A stretch of DNA of 64,000 nt from JARRKU01 sp963675565 (GTDB lineage Bacteria; Desulfobacterota; Desulfobacteria; Desulfobacterales; Desulfosarcinaceae), in NCBI GenBank assembly GCA_963675565.2, contig CAXXYD010000002.1, forward strand, positions 558,001 through 622,000. The letters run 5' to 3'. Positions 45,960 to 54,819 of the stretch are shown here, one piece after another. Made by a program: the position numbers and the translations under genes. Positions within the stretch are counted from its first letter, which is position 1; every line of letters begins with the position of its first letter. The notes beneath the pieces are model-generated. The model saw nothing but the letters and a program-made list of their open reading frames with translations, was not told where the DNA came from and did no database searches.

Positions 45960-46633
45960 TCAACCGCCTCAAACACACCATCGTCCAAATGAAAGCGGGC
46001 ATGGAACCGGTCGCTTTGCCTGAGCCGCGCGTCATGGGAGCTGACCACAACGCATGCGCCTCCGGCGGCACATTGAACGAAGAGATCCATCAAGCGCTCA
46101 GCGTGGGCATCGTCCTGAAAAGCAGTGGGTTCGTCCAGCAACAATATCCTCGGTGCATGGACCATGGCACGTGCCACAGCGGCCCTTTGCTGCTGGCCGC
46201 CGGACAAAATTTGCACCGGTGCCGCCATGAACGCCGCCAGGTCTAATACCGTGATCATTCGCTGCGCCAAATCAACCATTGCGGACCATTGCATATTTCT
46301 GGGAATCAAGGATTGGAGCACATTGTCCAGCAGCGAAAGGCCCGGCATCAGGAACAGGTTCTGGAAGCAGATGCCCACCTGGCGGCGCCACTGGTCGCGA
46401 TGCCCGGCAGGCCACCGGGAAACGGGTCGGCCCTGGTCCCGCACTTCGCCGCTGGTGGGTCGCAACAGGCCGGCGAGCAGGTGGAGCAAAGTACTTTTCC
46501 CTGAACCGGTAGGCCCGGTGACCAGGGTCATTTGCCCGAATTCAAAGCCGACATCGACCGCATTGAACAACGGTTCGGCGTTGTTCCCCGCCTGGGGCCA
46601 GGCCATGGTCAGATTATGGCACGCCAGTGTCAT
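45956..46633 (-). CDS. ABC transporter ATP-binding protein (LolD/MacB type)
   Basis: 225 aa. Walker A TGPTGSGKSTLLHLLAG, signature LSGGQQQRAAVARAM, Walker B RILLLDEPTA, H-loop VVVSSHD. The start is the ATG overlapping the permease stop (ATGA); the longer frame into the permease gene is a shadow. Works with the FtsX-type permease encoded just upstream. Such MacB/LolCDE-like pairs act by mechanotransmission on periplasmic or outer-membrane substrates. Confidence 0.93.
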   Translation of the reverse strand: MTLACHNLTMAWPQAGNNAEPLFNAVDVGFEFGQMTLVTGPTGSGKSTLLHLLAGLLRPTSGEVRDQGRPVSRWPAGHRDQWRRQVGICFQNLFLMPGLSLLDNVLQSLIPRNMQWSAMVDLAQRMITVLDLAAFMAAPVQILSGGQQQRAAVARAMVHAPRILLLDEPTAFQDDAHAERLMDLFVQCAAGGACVVVSSHDARLRQSDRFHARFHLDDGVFEAVE

Positions 46634-47766
46634 TGTCCCCGTCCCTGAATCAATTCCATGGGATCCGCCTGCACCGTCTGCCAGCCGGACCAGAAACTGG
46701 CAACCAGATAAGGCAGAAAAACCACTGCTGCCGCAAGCGCGAGTGAGCCGATGGCCCCATGGGGGCTCAGGGCCAGCGTCGGGCCGGACCAGTCGAACAA
46801 CAGGCGGGGCAGCCATTTGTTTCCAGGGAAAAAGCAAACCGCCCAGGCACCGAGCAATCCGGCGGCAAAGGCCGGCAACCCCACAAGAACCGCCCGGGTC
46901 AGATGCAGACGCAGCAAATCACCACTGGTCCAGCCCATGGCCTTCATCAAGCCCATATCCGGCCGGCCCCGGAAACCCCATACGCCCAGCGCGGCAATAA
47001 GCAGCACGAGTGCCAGCAGGGCGGGAATAAAACCCAGCAGGCCGGCGGCTCCCCTTGCGGCGAAATGAGTTGCATAGGCCGTCCGCACCGCGTGTCGGGT
47101 GGTGATCTGAACCGGCCAGGGAAAAGCCGTCGACAATTCCCGGGCCAGGGAATCGGCTTCCTGGTCATGGAAGACATCCAGAACGAGATCACTGGCCTGT
47201 CCCGGCTGCAATCCAAGCAGCCGCCGGGCATCATCGGCATGCAGCACAACCAGGTCGTGAACCGCCATGGCGGCGGATTCCGGCAGCCGCCCGCTGACCG
47301 CGAGCGTAACGCGCTGTCGGCCGGTCAAGGCCAGCCCTTGCCCCTTATCCGGCCATCTTACACCCGTTCCCAGCCACGCTTGACCGGGAGTCGGCACCTC
47401 AATCCCTCCGGGAAGTCCAAAACCATGCACTTTTTCAACGCCCACGATGGTTACCGGTACATCCCCGGCCGCCACAACGCCCCAAATCCGGGTTCGCGGC
47501 CGTACCGCTCCCGGCGCGGACCGCACAGCGGACAATGCCGGGGCCACCGGCATAGGCATCCACCCGCCACCGCCCACCCGCCGAACCACCATGGCCGGAG
47601 AATGGTCCAGCAAGCCGTCGAATGTCCTCACCACGGCATGGTGCAGGATCAGCACCGCCGCCACCAGGGCGGTCACCGTGGAGAGCGCCAGAAAGAGCAG
47701 CACGGCCAGGGCCGGGCGACGGCCGAGATCCCGCCGCGACCATGCCATCATGGGAACGATATTCAT
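46630..47766 (-). CDS. FtsX/MacB-type ABC permease
   Basis: 378 aa. TM1 near residues 18-42 (LAVLLFLALSTVTALVAAVLILHH), a large periplasmic domain (about 43-240), then three TM helices (GLLGFIPALLALVLLIAALGVWGF; VGLPAFAAGLLGAWAVCFF; SLALAAAVVFLPYLVASF), the FtsX topology. ATG 47766 overlaps the upstream gene's stop (ATGA). Partner of the ATPase that follows. Confidence 0.9.
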   Translation of the reverse strand: MNIVPMMAWSRRDLGRRPALAVLLFLALSTVTALVAAVLILHHAVVRTFDGLLDHSPAMVVRRVGGGGWMPMPVAPALSAVRSAPGAVRPRTRIWGVVAAGDVPVTIVGVEKVHGFGLPGGIEVPTPGQAWLGTGVRWPDKGQGLALTGRQRVTLAVSGRLPESAAMAVHDLVVLHADDARRLLGLQPGQASDLVLDVFHDQEADSLARELSTAFPWPVQITTRHAVRTAYATHFAARGAAGLLGFIPALLALVLLIAALGVWGFRGRPDMGLMKAMGWTSGDLLRLHLTRAVLVGLPAFAAGLLGAWAVCFFPGNKWLPRLLFDWSGPTLALSPHGAIGSLALAAAVVFLPYLVASFWSGWQTVQADPMELIQGRGQ

Positions 47767-48092
47767 GGCCTGGCCTCCATGCCATGCCCGGCGGCACTGA
47801 TGACGGTATCTATTTTCAGGGTCAAACGGCGGGGAATGCTCGGTATGAAACGCGTATCCACGGCCGGCACCAAAGCCAGCGGCTGCCGCAGCGGCGTTCC
47901 GGACGGCCAAAACGCCGGCAGGCTCAAATCAAGGGATTCCATCCAGCGGCCGGCTTCGCGGCGATTCCCGTCAGCGTGATGCGCCACAGCGGCAAGCAGG
48001 CCCACCGTCAGCAAAATTATGGATATGGAAACCCAATATTTGACCCGGCTGCAATCGCCGCCTTCACAATGATCAGAGTTGCGGTTTTTCAT
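47763..48092 (-). CDS. Small membrane-anchored periplasmic protein
   Basis: 109 aa. N-terminal tail with two Cys (HCEGGDCSR), one TM (VKYWVSISIILLTVGLLAAVAHH), then a periplasmic part of about 70 residues (LDLSLPAFWPSG ... VDTRFIPSIPRRLTLKIDT). No family recognised. Starts 1 base after the NosL stop and overlaps the permease start, so it is an integral part of the operon. Function unknown. Confidence 0.75.
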   Translation of the reverse strand: MKNRNSDHCEGGDCSRVKYWVSISIILLTVGLLAAVAHHADGNRREAGRWMESLDLSLPAFWPSGTPLRQPLALVPAVDTRFIPSIPRRLTLKIDTVISAAGHGMEARP

Positions 48093-48093
48093 A

Positions 48094-48633
48094 TCATTGA
48101 ATCGAGAAAATCGAATTGAAGCGCGAATCGTCCAGCTGATCCAATCTGAACGCCGCTGAACCGCCATGGCGATCCCTGAACGCCTCAACCTCTTTCGGGG
48201 TTCTCAAGGCCACAATGGCGCGCCCCATGGGGCCGACGACATCAGAACCGGCCACCCACCAGACCTTGCGGGCATCTGCCGGTGCGCCGCTGAAATAGTC
48301 CAGCACCGTCAATTGCGCAATAGCATCGCTGGAAACGCCCAAATGCACGGCCGCCAGGTGCCAGGCTCTGAGCAGGCAACCGTTGCTGCAAAAGTAGAAA
48401 GCGCGGCCGTCATTGAGCACCATGGCAGCGGCATGCTTGGGGCGTCTTAACGGAAACATGCCGCATACCGGGCAACGATCCGTCTTGCCGAGGCGAAACG
48501 CACCATCGGCAGCGGGCCCCTGTTTTGCCGGTACAGGTCCTTTGCCCGAATCAGGCCAGGCCGAGCCTGCGAACCACAGAAAAAGCAGCCCGGCAAGAAT
48601 AAAAATTAACCGCCTATATCTATAATGCTTCAT
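48094..48633 (-). CDS. NosL-family exported copper-binding protein
   Basis: 179 aa. Signal peptide (LIFILAGLLFLWFAGSAWP) without a lipobox Cys, then the NosL core: CPVCGMFPLRRPKHAAAMV and FYFCSNGCLLR, both Cys pairs typical of NosL Cu(I) sites. NosL delivers copper to nitrous oxide reductase, but no nosZ, nosD, nosF or nosY is present here. First gene of the five-gene overlapping operon, so a different metal client is likely. Confidence 0.88.
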   Translation of the reverse strand: MKHYRYRRLIFILAGLLFLWFAGSAWPDSGKGPVPAKQGPAADGAFRLGKTDRCPVCGMFPLRRPKHAAAMVLNDGRAFYFCSNGCLLRAWHLAAVHLGVSSDAIAQLTVLDYFSGAPADARKVWWVAGSDVVGPMGRAIVALRTPKEVEAFRDRHGGSAAFRLDQLDDSRFNSIFSIQ

Positions 48634-49080
48634 TCATCCCCCAACGCCATGGCATGTAAAACGGCCCGTACGGAAAGTGTGCCCTGGTTAAACGGAACGT
48701 AGTGTATCTATTTTAATCTAAGTCTTCAAGGGGTTTGCTCGATGTCGATGACTTAAAGCCCATTGCGGTTTTTTGATCCTCAAGGATCGGGTGCTTGCGG
48801 CCATGCAAAGGCCGCAGGCTTTGCCATAGTGTCAGCAACGCGTTTTTCAGGGCTATCCCAAAGCCCGGCCCTGATTTTTTCTTTGCCCGAATCATTCATG
48901 GTTTGGCACAATCAACTGGAATTATCCGGCCGATTCGCGCTATATGGAGTCCAGGCAGTCGTTTCTCAAGTTTAGAATGGCGCCGGAGTGCCCTTTGCCG
49001 GCATCCGCATCGTTGAAGGACTTTATCGCCGCGGCTGATCATTCCAAAGGGTTCAGGATACTTCTGCAAAGGGAGCATTG
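48634..49080. other. Divergent intergenic region
   Basis: 447 bases between NosL and the TauE-like gene. Two hairpins are visible: GATCCT-CA-AGGATC (48775-48788) and TGCGGCC-ATGCAAA-GGCCGCA (48796-48816). Short open frames here have no support. It probably holds divergent promoters for the metal-handling genes. Confidence 0.45.
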
Positions 49081-49773
49081 ATGACCGCTGCTTCAAATGT
49101 CGATCTGATTTCCATGTTCATGCTGGGTCTGCTCGGCACCGGCCACTGCATCGGCATGTGCGGACCGCTGGTGGTGGCCCTGCCGGGACAGTTCGGCGGC
49201 TGGACCGCCCACCTGATCTACCACCTGGGGCGTATCGGAACATACAGCCTTGTGGGCGGCATATTGGGCATGGTAGGCAGCGTGTTGACCCGCATCGCCG
49301 AACAGCAGGCCCTGTCCCCCATGGTCTGGATCGCCCGTATCCAGGTGAGTGTTTCCGTTTTCGCGGCTGTTTTCCTGCTGCTCTTCGGATTGGCCCGGCT
49401 GGGGCTGGTCCGCGAACCGGCCTGGATGGCCAGGGCCACCCCGCAAAAGGTACCGGGCTATCGTAGCGCCCTGCAGGGGGTGCTTAAACAAAACGCCCTT
49501 TCATGGCTGATGGTGATGGGATTGATGATGGGATTGCTGCCGTGCGGACTCTCTTATGCCGCCTTTGCAAGGACCCTGGCCACGGGGTGCTTTGCTGCAG
49601 GAGCGCTGATGGCATTTTCATTCGGACTGGGCACGTTGCCCGGGCTGCTCGCGGTGGGGTCAGGTGCAGCCCCATTTTTCAGACGATACCAGGTTCAAAC
49701 CGAACTGGTCTCCGGACTCATCATGATCGGCATGGCGGCCAAGCTTTTGGCGGACGCCGCGTCGCAGGTCTAA
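49081..49773 (+). CDS. TauE/SafE - DsbD_2-like membrane protein
   Basis: 230 aa, six helices. N-terminal motif LLGTGHCIGMCGPLVVAL and internal GLMMGLLPCGLSYAAFA are the CxxxC/PCG signatures of the UreH_2/DsbD_2 group, often found next to copper or cytochrome oxidase maturation genes. GGGAG lies 6 bases before ATG 49081. Divergent from the NosL operon, supporting a shared copper or thiol role. Sulfite export is the generic family label and less likely. Confidence 0.87.
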   Translation: MTAASNVDLISMFMLGLLGTGHCIGMCGPLVVALPGQFGGWTAHLIYHLGRIGTYSLVGGILGMVGSVLTRIAEQQALSPMVWIARIQVSVSVFAAVFLLLFGLARLGLVREPAWMARATPQKVPGYRSALQGVLKQNALSWLMVMGLMMGLLPCGLSYAAFARTLATGCFAAGALMAFSFGLGTLPGLLAVGSGAAPFFRRYQVQTELVSGLIMIGMAAKLLADAASQV

Positions 49774-49963
49774 TCCCGGCGACCTGGCGCAAAACACCTA
49801 AATTCAGCACCGGTTTAATCCTGCCCTTGAATCCACCGGACAAGATGTGTACAATATGCCGCAAACGATTTGCAGGTCAACGCTCATTTGAGGCCCGTCG
49901 ATTGAATATTCGCCGCAATACCGGGCGCAAACGCATCTGCCACCGAGGATTGTCGAACTGCAT

Positions 49964-50698
49964 ATGGCCGAAACTTTTACCATCACATACCGATTCACCC
50001 TCTCCGACGCCAGCGAAGAAATTTTCGATCTGACTTTCGATGCCGAAACCGTGGAGCTGGTGAATCATCCCCGGTCCGACCTGCCTTTCTGGACGGAATT
50101 GGGTTACCACCAGTGCCCCCATTGCCCTCTTGCGCTGTCGACCCACAGCCATTGCCCGGTGGCCGTCAATTTAATTGTCGCCATCAGCCGCTTCGACCGG
50201 CTGATGTCGTTTGAGCGCGTGCAGGTCAATGTCATCAGCTTCGAACGGCAAGTCGCCCACCCGACCTCGGCCCAGGAAGGGATCAGCTCCCTGATGGGGC
50301 TGCTCATCGCGGGCAGCAGCTGCCCCTACACCCATTTTTTCAAACCCATGGCCAGATTCCACCTCCCTTTTGCAAATAAAGAGGAAACCCTGTGGCGTGC
50401 AGCCGCCACCTATTTGATGGCCCGCTATTTTACCCGCCAGGGACTCGTCGAGGAAGATATGAACCTGGACGGATTAATTAAAATCTACAATGACGTGGCC
50501 CAGCTCAACGATTATATGGTAGAGCGTCTGCGATCCGCGACTTCAAAGGATTCGACCGTCAATGCCCTGGTCCACCTGGATGTCTTTGCCAAGTTCCTGA
50601 CGCCGCCGCTTGCCGATTCGCTCAACCAGATCAAGCCCATATTCGAACCTTTCCTTTTTGGGGGCAACTTGCCCGCCGGATCCGGAGAAAGACCATGA
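49964..50698 (+). CDS. Conserved protein with CPHC motif (possibly DUF6901), unknown
   Basis: 244 aa, soluble. A beta-rich N-terminus (TFTITYRFTLSDASEEIFDLTFDAET) is followed by YHQCPHCPLALSTHSHCPVA, a Cys cluster that may hold a metal or redox group, then a helical C-terminal part. Overlaps the following lipoprotein start (ATGATG), so the two are coupled. The family name is from memory and uncertain. Confidence 0.75.
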   Translation: MAETFTITYRFTLSDASEEIFDLTFDAETVELVNHPRSDLPFWTELGYHQCPHCPLALSTHSHCPVAVNLIVAISRFDRLMSFERVQVNVISFERQVAHPTSAQEGISSLMGLLIAGSSCPYTHFFKPMARFHLPFANKEETLWRAAATYLMARYFTRQGLVEEDMNLDGLIKIYNDVAQLNDYMVERLRSATSKDSTVNALVHLDVFAKFLTPPLADSLNQIKPIFEPFLFGGNLPAGSGERP

Positions 50699-51594
50699 TG
50701 GACTGCAAACAGCGCTCAAAAAGAACGGCGGATAGCCGGGTAGGCCGCACCCAATGCCACTGCAACGAATTGTCGTGCCGCATCAAAACGCTCTTGGTGT
50801 GCGTGCTGCTGGCCGCATTGAGCGGGTGCGCGACACTGGACCAGATCGTTCAAAAACCGACGGCAACCTTCAGCGGCTTCGGCCTGGCCGATGCGACGCT
50901 CTGGCAGGGCACGGCGCTGTTCCATTTTGATGTCCATAACCCAAACCCCATCGGCATACGCGCACACCGCGTCAAATATGATTTAAAAATCAACGGCAAG
51001 GACTTTCTAAGCGGCAAACTGGATCAGGGAATATCCCTGGCGGCAGAAACAACCAGCCCCATGAGCATCCCCGTGACGCTGCAGTACATGGATTTTTTCG
51101 ACTCCATGGAGCAATTGTGGCGGCAGAAAAAGGCAAACTATGACCTCAGCGGCGGGTTTGCCGTGGGTCCGTTCATGATCCCCTTCAGGGCGCAGGGCAG
51201 TTTTGATTTGCCCAAAATGCCCAACATCAGCCTGGAGGCCATCCAGATCAAAAGCCTCTCGCTTCTGGGCGCATCACTGAGCTGCAAACTCAAAATGGAT
51301 AACCCCAACGCCTTCGACATCTTGTTCAAACGCCTGGACTATCACCTGAATCTGGGCGGAACCGCATTTGCCCAGGCCAGCGCCGTTCCGCAGTCCCCCA
51401 TCCAGAGCGGCACGACAACCCTCGTGGACCTGGGATTCGATGTCTCCTTTGCCCAACTGGGGCAATCGGCCTATCAGCTGCTCATGGGAAATCGCACCCA
51501 ATACGCCATGGATGGCGGTCTCGTTTTCGATGCGCCGGGTGGGGAACGCAAAATCCCGTTCAATCTGTCCGGCCGGGTGCCCTTCAAGCGGTAG
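50695..51594 (+). CDS. LEA14/WHy-domain lipoprotein
   Basis: 299 aa. Lipoprotein signal (LLVCVLLAALSGC) then two LEA type 2/WHy-like halves (about 50-165 and 165-290): FHFDVHNPNPIGIRAHRVKYDLKING and CKLKMDNPNAFDILFKRLDYHLNLGG, each with the NPN/N-P core. Members are linked to water-stress protection. It shares an ATGA-type junction with the previous gene and precedes the sucrose genes by 134 bases on the same strand. Confidence 0.87.
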   Translation: MMDCKQRSKRTADSRVGRTQCHCNELSCRIKTLLVCVLLAALSGCATLDQIVQKPTATFSGFGLADATLWQGTALFHFDVHNPNPIGIRAHRVKYDLKINGKDFLSGKLDQGISLAAETTSPMSIPVTLQYMDFFDSMEQLWRQKKANYDLSGGFAVGPFMIPFRAQGSFDLPKMPNISLEAIQIKSLSLLGASLSCKLKMDNPNAFDILFKRLDYHLNLGGTAFAQASAVPQSPIQSGTTTLVDLGFDVSFAQLGQSAYQLLMGNRTQYAMDGGLVFDAPGGERKIPFNLSGRVPFKR

Positions 51595-51728
51595 ATTGAC
51601 ATAAGCCAATTTCGAATGGCCCGCCGAATCCGGAACTGTCAGACAGGGATTAGACCGCGCGCGGGCACTTTCACGGCAGGCGCTCAACGACAGCCCGCTT
51701 TGCAATCCGGTATTGAGGGAATGAATCA

Positions 51729-52634
51729 ATGATCATCGTCATCGGAGAAATATTGCTCGACTGTTTTGCTGATTACGAGCGCGTCGGCGGCGCACCGTTC
51801 AACTTTGCCTATCATCTCAAAAAAATGGGATGGCCGGTGCGATTCATTTCTCGCATTGGCGACGATGCCGACGGCCAAAAAATTGGCCGGTTTTTGGAAA
51901 AAAAGGGATTCGCCGACAACGCAATTCAAATCGACCCCCGGCACCCGACCGGCCGTGTTGAGGTGTCGCTGGACGCCCGGGGCATCCCGCAATTTACGAT
52001 CCTGGAAAATGCAGCTTATGATTTCATCGCGCTGCAGTCCGAGAACCATCTTTGGACATCGACCGTCGATTTGGTCTACTTCGGCTCCCTGGCCCAGCGC
52101 ACAGCCCGGGGGCATGATCAAATCCGCGGATTTCTGGAACGCGCCGAAAAAGCGACCACCATCCGGTTCTGCGACATCAACCTGCGCCCGCCGCACATCA
52201 ATGCCGCGGCCATTGCAGCATCTCTGAAACACACGGATATCCTGAAGCTGAATACGGATGAACTGGCCCAGGTCAGCGCCCTGTGCAATGGACCAAAAGG
52301 GCTGGATGATGCCATCGAATGGCTGGTGACCGATTTTGCCATATCCACCGTCGCCTTGACACGCGGTGACAGGGGCAGCAGTCTTTATACGGCAGACCGG
52401 GTCATCGATTCAGCACCTGTCCGGGTGCCGCAGATCGTCGATACCGTCGGCGCCGGAGATGCTTATGCTGCAGTACTTGCAGCCGGGCGGCTGAACCAGC
52501 TTGCCGATCCATTGACGCTCGAGATGGCCACAGGTTTTGCCGCCGCGATTTGCGGCCTTGCCGGCGCGACCCCTGAGAATGATCGGCTCTATCAAAATTT
52601 GAACCGTCAAATGGAAAGGATGCCCCATGAATAA
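51729..52634 (+). CDS. PfkB-family fructokinase
   Basis: 301 aa ribokinase-fold sugar kinase. N-terminal GEILLDCFAD and GGAPFNFAYHLKKMGW (sugar site), C-terminal DTVGAGDAYAAVLAAG with the catalytic Asp. Its stop overlaps the sucrose-phosphate synthase start by 8 bases. Would return fructose released by sucrose phosphorylase to fructose-6-phosphate. Confidence 0.92.
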   Translation: MIIVIGEILLDCFADYERVGGAPFNFAYHLKKMGWPVRFISRIGDDADGQKIGRFLEKKGFADNAIQIDPRHPTGRVEVSLDARGIPQFTILENAAYDFIALQSENHLWTSTVDLVYFGSLAQRTARGHDQIRGFLERAEKATTIRFCDINLRPPHINAAAIAASLKHTDILKLNTDELAQVSALCNGPKGLDDAIEWLVTDFAISTVALTRGDRGSSLYTADRVIDSAPVRVPQIVDTVGAGDAYAAVLAAGRLNQLADPLTLEMATGFAAAICGLAGATPENDRLYQNLNRQMERMPHE

Positions 52635-54816
52635 CAACCGGCCATATGTCCAGATGTTCAGCGTCCACGGCCTGCTGCGCTCGGGAAACCTTGAACTGGG
52701 CCGCGACGCGGACACCGGCGGCCAGATCCAATATGTGCTGGAGTTGGCACGGCACTTGAGCGAAAAGGAAGAAATCGGCCGGATCGATCTTTTCACCCGC
52801 CTGATCAGCGATAAGCGGGTTTCTTCCGACTATGCCCAGGCCGTAGAACGTATCAGTGATAAATTCCAAATCATCCGCATCCAGTGCGGCGGCCGCAAAT
52901 ATATGCGCAAAGAGCTGCTCTGGCCGCATTTGGCCGAGTTCACCGATAAGACCATCAAATTCATCAAACGGCAAAAACGCATACCGGATATCGTCCACGG
53001 ACATTATCCCGATGCAGGCTTCGTGGCCATGCAGCTGTCCAGTATCTTCGGCCTGCCGCTGGTCTATACCGGCCATTCGCTGGGACGCGCCAAGCTGGGC
53101 AAACTCATCGGCGACGGTATGAAGCCCGGAGACATTGACAAGAAATTCAAAATCAATCAACGCATCGAAACCGAAGAAGAAATTCTGGCCTGCGCCGATA
53201 TGGTAATCACCAGCACCCGCCACGAAATCGATGAGCAGTACGGTCTGTACCGCAACAAGGATGTACCCCGGTACCATGTCATCCCACCGGGAATCGATAT
53301 CGGCAAATTTTATCCGTTCTACCACGATATGCTCGAAGAAAGCGATAAGTCAGAAGACGCCCGCTACGCCCAGGCCTCAATGCTCAAAGAGTTGAACCGC
53401 TTCTTCCTGCACCCGGACAAACCGCTGATCCTGGCGTTGTGCCGACCGGACAAGCGCAAAAACATCTCCGGACTTATTCAGGCTTACGGAGAAGATTTAC
53501 AGCTCCAGGCCATGGCCAATTTGGCCATTTTCGCCGGCATTCGCCGGGACATCGACACCATGGAGGACAATGAGCGCAATGTGCTGACCCAAATGCTTCT
53601 GCTCATGGACAAGTACGACCTTTACGGTAAAATGGCCATCCCCAAAAAGCATAATTACGAACATGAAGTTCCCGCCCTCTACAGGATCGCCGCAGACAAG
53701 CTGGGTGTTTTCATCAACCCGGCGCTGACCGAACCGTTCGGACTGACCCTGCTGGAAGCATCGGCCACCGGTTTGCCCATTGTAGCCACCAACGATGGCG
53801 GGCCCAATGATATTGTCCGCAATTGCAGCAACGGACTGTTGGTCGATCCGACAGAGCCCAAGGCCATCAGCGCCGCCCTGCGAAAAATCATCACCGACAA
53901 AGAGCTTTGGGAGTCCTTTTCCAGAAACGGCATCATGAATGTACGCAGCCACTACACCTGGAAACGGCATGCCCGTGTTTATGCCAAAAATATCGTTCAA
54001 ATCTCCACCACCAGCCGGAGGCCCGACATGAAGCCCGCCAAGCCCGAAAATGCCATTGGCAGACGGCTTCTGGAACTGGACTACTTTATTATTTCCGATA
54101 TCGACAACACCCTCATCGGAAAAGACAACACCCGTCTCAATGCCCTGATGAAAATCATCAAGGACAATCGCCAGCGGATCGGGTTCGGGGTGGCCACCGG
54201 CCGCACCAGCGAATCGGCCCGGGAGATTTTAAAACAGTATAAAGTCCCCACCCCGGACGTCACTATCAGTTCGGTGGGCAGCGCAATCTTCTATGGATCG
54301 GAAAAAACGCCGGGCACCGGCTGGGCTTCCCATATCGTCTACAAATGGCAGCGCGACAAAATAGAGCAACTGCTGCGCCGCTTTTCCTTCCTGAAGCTTC
54401 AGGAAGAAAGCGCCCAGCGCAGGTTCAAAATCAGTTACTACATGGCTCCCGGCAAGGATCGGCTGGCGAAGATACACAACTGCCTGCTGGCCAACCATTG
54501 CCGTTACACCCTGATTTACTCCCACGATGAATTTCTGGACATTTTGCCGTTCCGGGCCTCCAAGGGTAAGGCGATCCGTTATTTGAGCTACAAATGGGAA
54601 ATTCCGTTGAAAAATTTCCTGGTGTGCGGCGATTCCGGCAATGACGAAGAGATGCTGCGCGGCGAACCCCGCGCCGTCGTGGTGGGCAACTACAGTCATG
54701 AACTTGCCGCCCTCAAGGGCAGTCGGAACGTCTATTTTGCAAAAGGCCGATGCGCGGCAGGGATTATCGAAGGATTGCAGCACTACCAATTTATCGAAAG
54801 CAGCAAAAAGGACTGA
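52627..54816 (+). CDS. Sucrose-phosphate synthase fused to sucrose-phosphatase domain
   Basis: 729 aa bifunctional-type protein. GT4 domain (about 1-465): HGLLRSGNLELGRDADTGGQ at the fructose-6-P site, GHSLGRAKL, RPDKRKNI, and the nucleotide-sugar motif EPFGLTLLEASATGLP. HAD-IIB phosphatase domain (about 475-729): DIDNTLIGKDN and CGDSGNDEEML. Makes sucrose-6-P from UDP-glucose and fructose-6-P and removes the phosphate. This plant/cyanobacterial-type fused enzyme is a compatible-solute synthase in bacteria. Confidence 0.93.
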   Translation: MNNNRPYVQMFSVHGLLRSGNLELGRDADTGGQIQYVLELARHLSEKEEIGRIDLFTRLISDKRVSSDYAQAVERISDKFQIIRIQCGGRKYMRKELLWPHLAEFTDKTIKFIKRQKRIPDIVHGHYPDAGFVAMQLSSIFGLPLVYTGHSLGRAKLGKLIGDGMKPGDIDKKFKINQRIETEEEILACADMVITSTRHEIDEQYGLYRNKDVPRYHVIPPGIDIGKFYPFYHDMLEESDKSEDARYAQASMLKELNRFFLHPDKPLILALCRPDKRKNISGLIQAYGEDLQLQAMANLAIFAGIRRDIDTMEDNERNVLTQMLLLMDKYDLYGKMAIPKKHNYEHEVPALYRIAADKLGVFINPALTEPFGLTLLEASATGLPIVATNDGGPNDIVRNCSNGLLVDPTEPKAISAALRKIITDKELWESFSRNGIMNVRSHYTWKRHARVYAKNIVQISTTSRRPDMKPAKPENAIGRRLLELDYFIISDIDNTLIGKDNTRLNALMKIIKDNRQRIGFGVATGRTSESAREILKQYKVPTPDVTISSVGSAIFYGSEKTPGTGWASHIVYKWQRDKIEQLLRRFSFLKLQEESAQRRFKISYYMAPGKDRLAKIHNCLLANHCRYTLIYSHDEFLDILPFRASKGKAIRYLSYKWEIPLKNFLVCGDSGNDEEMLRGEPRAVVVGNYSHELAALKGSRNVYFAKGRCAAGIIEGLQHYQFIESSKKD

Positions 54817-54819
54817 TCC

